Assembly (NCBI GenBank): GCA_000380225.1
Contig: KB904821.1
Coordinates: 4,625,388 to 4,689,387 of the forward strand
Length of the DNA: 64,000 bases
Reading direction: 5' to 3'
Source of the DNA: a filamentous cyanobacterium ESFC-1
Lineage (GTDB): Bacteria; Cyanobacteriota; Cyanobacteriia; Cyanobacteriales; Spirulinaceae
Shown: in pieces, positions 63,323 through 64,000 of the stretch
How the letters are laid out: every line of letters begins with the position of its first letter
Position numbering within the stretch: the stretch's first letter is position 1
The notes under the pieces: generated by a model
Seen by the model: only the letters and a program-made list of their open reading frames with translations
Database searches by the model: none
What the model was told of the DNA's origin: nothing
Translations under genes and position numbers: made by a program

Positions 63323-63467
63323 ATCCAGGCAAACAGGGTTTTGAAGTATTTAAATTTTAATCTGAATTAGGGAGCAAAAGCGCGATCGCCCTTCCCAATT
63401 TTCCCTCCTTATAAATAAAATGAAATTTTGCAAGTCGCTAATCTGTCGGATGCTGAGATTAAATATG

Positions 63468-63500
63468 AGAACCCCGGTTGTTTCAAAAAACCGGGGTTCT
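63468..63500. terminator. Perfect 12-bp hairpin, duplicate of 53555-53587
   Basis: Same AGAACCCCGGTT/AACCGGGGTTCT stem and 9-nt loop, 6 bp past the stop of the partial minus-strand gene. Confidence 0.65.
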
Positions 63501-63506
63501 GGGTCA

Positions 63507-64000
63507 TCAACTTTTCTTGCGAAAACGCATACAAACGCTGCGAGTCCCGGCTAACTTTGACCCAACTCCCAATAAGCTAATCGAACCTTCGGCAGTAATA
63601 GCAACCCAAAGCTCAACTTCTGCGAGTTCCATAGTTTCCATGTTGGCTTGGAGGTTAGCTTTGCTAAACATCTGGTCAACGGTTTGCATGAATTTGGTTA
63701 ATTCTTGTTCTAGCTTGCTGGTACTGAGGTCTTGAATCTTGAGATTGCCACTTTGGGGGGATTCTTCTGGGGCTGTTTCGGTGTCTTCGTCTTCGTCACT
63801 AAAATAGCTGTACATCCCGGCGGCTAGAATGCTTTTTTGGCCGCTGACAGGTTCGGCTTCGGCGGTGGCTTCAAAGTTGCTGGTGATAATTTTGATGGTT
63901 TCGTCGGACAGTAGGACAGAGAAGGCGTATTTTTCTATTTTTAACTCTAGACTGTCGGGTGCGATCGCGTTCGGGATAGGGACGGAAAATTGGATGTTGA
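63507..64000 (-). CDS. Unknown protein, copy 2, 5' end beyond window
   Basis: Same as the gene at 53594-54160 over all 494 bases seen; its start would lie at 64073 if the copy continues. Only about 164 C-terminal residues are in view, including the AEGSISLLGVGSKLAG segment. Confidence 0.6.
   Translation of the reverse strand, partial: NIQFSVPIPNAIAPDSLELKIEKYAFSVLLSDETIKIITSNFEATAEAEPVSGQKSILAAGMYSYFSDEDEDTETAPEESPQSGNLKIQDLSTSKLEQELTKFMQTVDQMFSKANLQANMETMELAEVELWVAITAEGSISLLGVGSKLAGTRSVCMRFRKKS

Larger units (their letters stand above)
62614..64000. repeat. Large direct repeat, copy 2, reaching window end
   Basis: Matches 52701-54087 with shift 9913; identical by eye. The left edge is at ATTAAAATCT inside the MITE; the DNA to the left of it (TTTTTTTTTT-rich) is unrelated to that beside copy 1. 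It runs past 64000. Confidence 0.92.

Overview
The window comes from a cyanobacterium, probably a filamentous one. It encodes photosystem I subunit PsaD, a Tab2/ATAB2-like protein, a cyanobacterial-type RNase E with an Arg-rich tail, and a UPF0182 membrane protein. The palindrome GCGATCGC (HIP1) is scattered through most genes. Gene ends carry many 7-bp tandem repeats of the kind described as STRRs in cyanobacteria. I saw no tRNA, rRNA or CRISPR array.

Layout. 0-7 kb: a HepT/MntA toxin-antitoxin pair, a DUF2157 membrane protein, an IscS/NifS-type cysteine desulfurase, then rne and rnhB behind a long leader. 7.1-8.5 kb: a decayed tnpB-only IS200/IS605-type element. 8.5-20.4 kb: a glycan locus with an FAD oxidoreductase, four family-2 glycosyltransferases, an ABC exporter, a methyltransferase, a GT4 glycosyltransferase and a macro-domain protein overlapping it by 4 bp. 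20.4-30.3 kb: a Uma2-type nuclease, a methyltransferase, a HlyD adaptor with a PqqD-like/M50 membrane protease, ribD, a Tab2-like gene and avtA. 30.3-36.2 kb: a 229-bp palindromic-ended element, then two paralogous coiled-coil proteins divergent from an XRE regulator and an ImmA/IrrE protease gene, followed by a DUF457-like membrane protein and a LysM-M23 peptidase. 37.9-41.7 kb: an AT-rich defence island made of relics (restriction-modification, VapBC, RelE/YafQ-like) followed by an intact DNA methyltransferase and PD-(D/E)XK nuclease pair.

41.7-52.5 kb: UPF0182, a very large PAS/GAF histidine kinase with a neighbouring CheY-like receiver, an exported protein of unknown function, and an RND adaptor lipoprotein with no pump gene beside it. 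52.7-64 kb: a block of at least 1387 bp (HepT, MntA and a small unknown protein) occurs twice in direct orientation, 9913 bp apart, and looks identical by eye. Between the copies lie trpE, a long STRR array, psaD, a receiver-PAS-GGDEF-EAL protein and a DICT-domain histidine kinase. The left breakpoint of the duplication falls inside a 127-bp palindromic element that also supplies the last codons of the duplicated hepT.

The most promising leads for something undescribed are the paired coiled-coil genes under an apparent XRE/ImmA switch, the PqqD-M50/HlyD pair with no visible substrate, and the methyltransferase with a DPPH motif next to its nuclease. Repeats have clearly shaped this chromosome: at least five dispersed repeat families and several heptamer families sit between genes.
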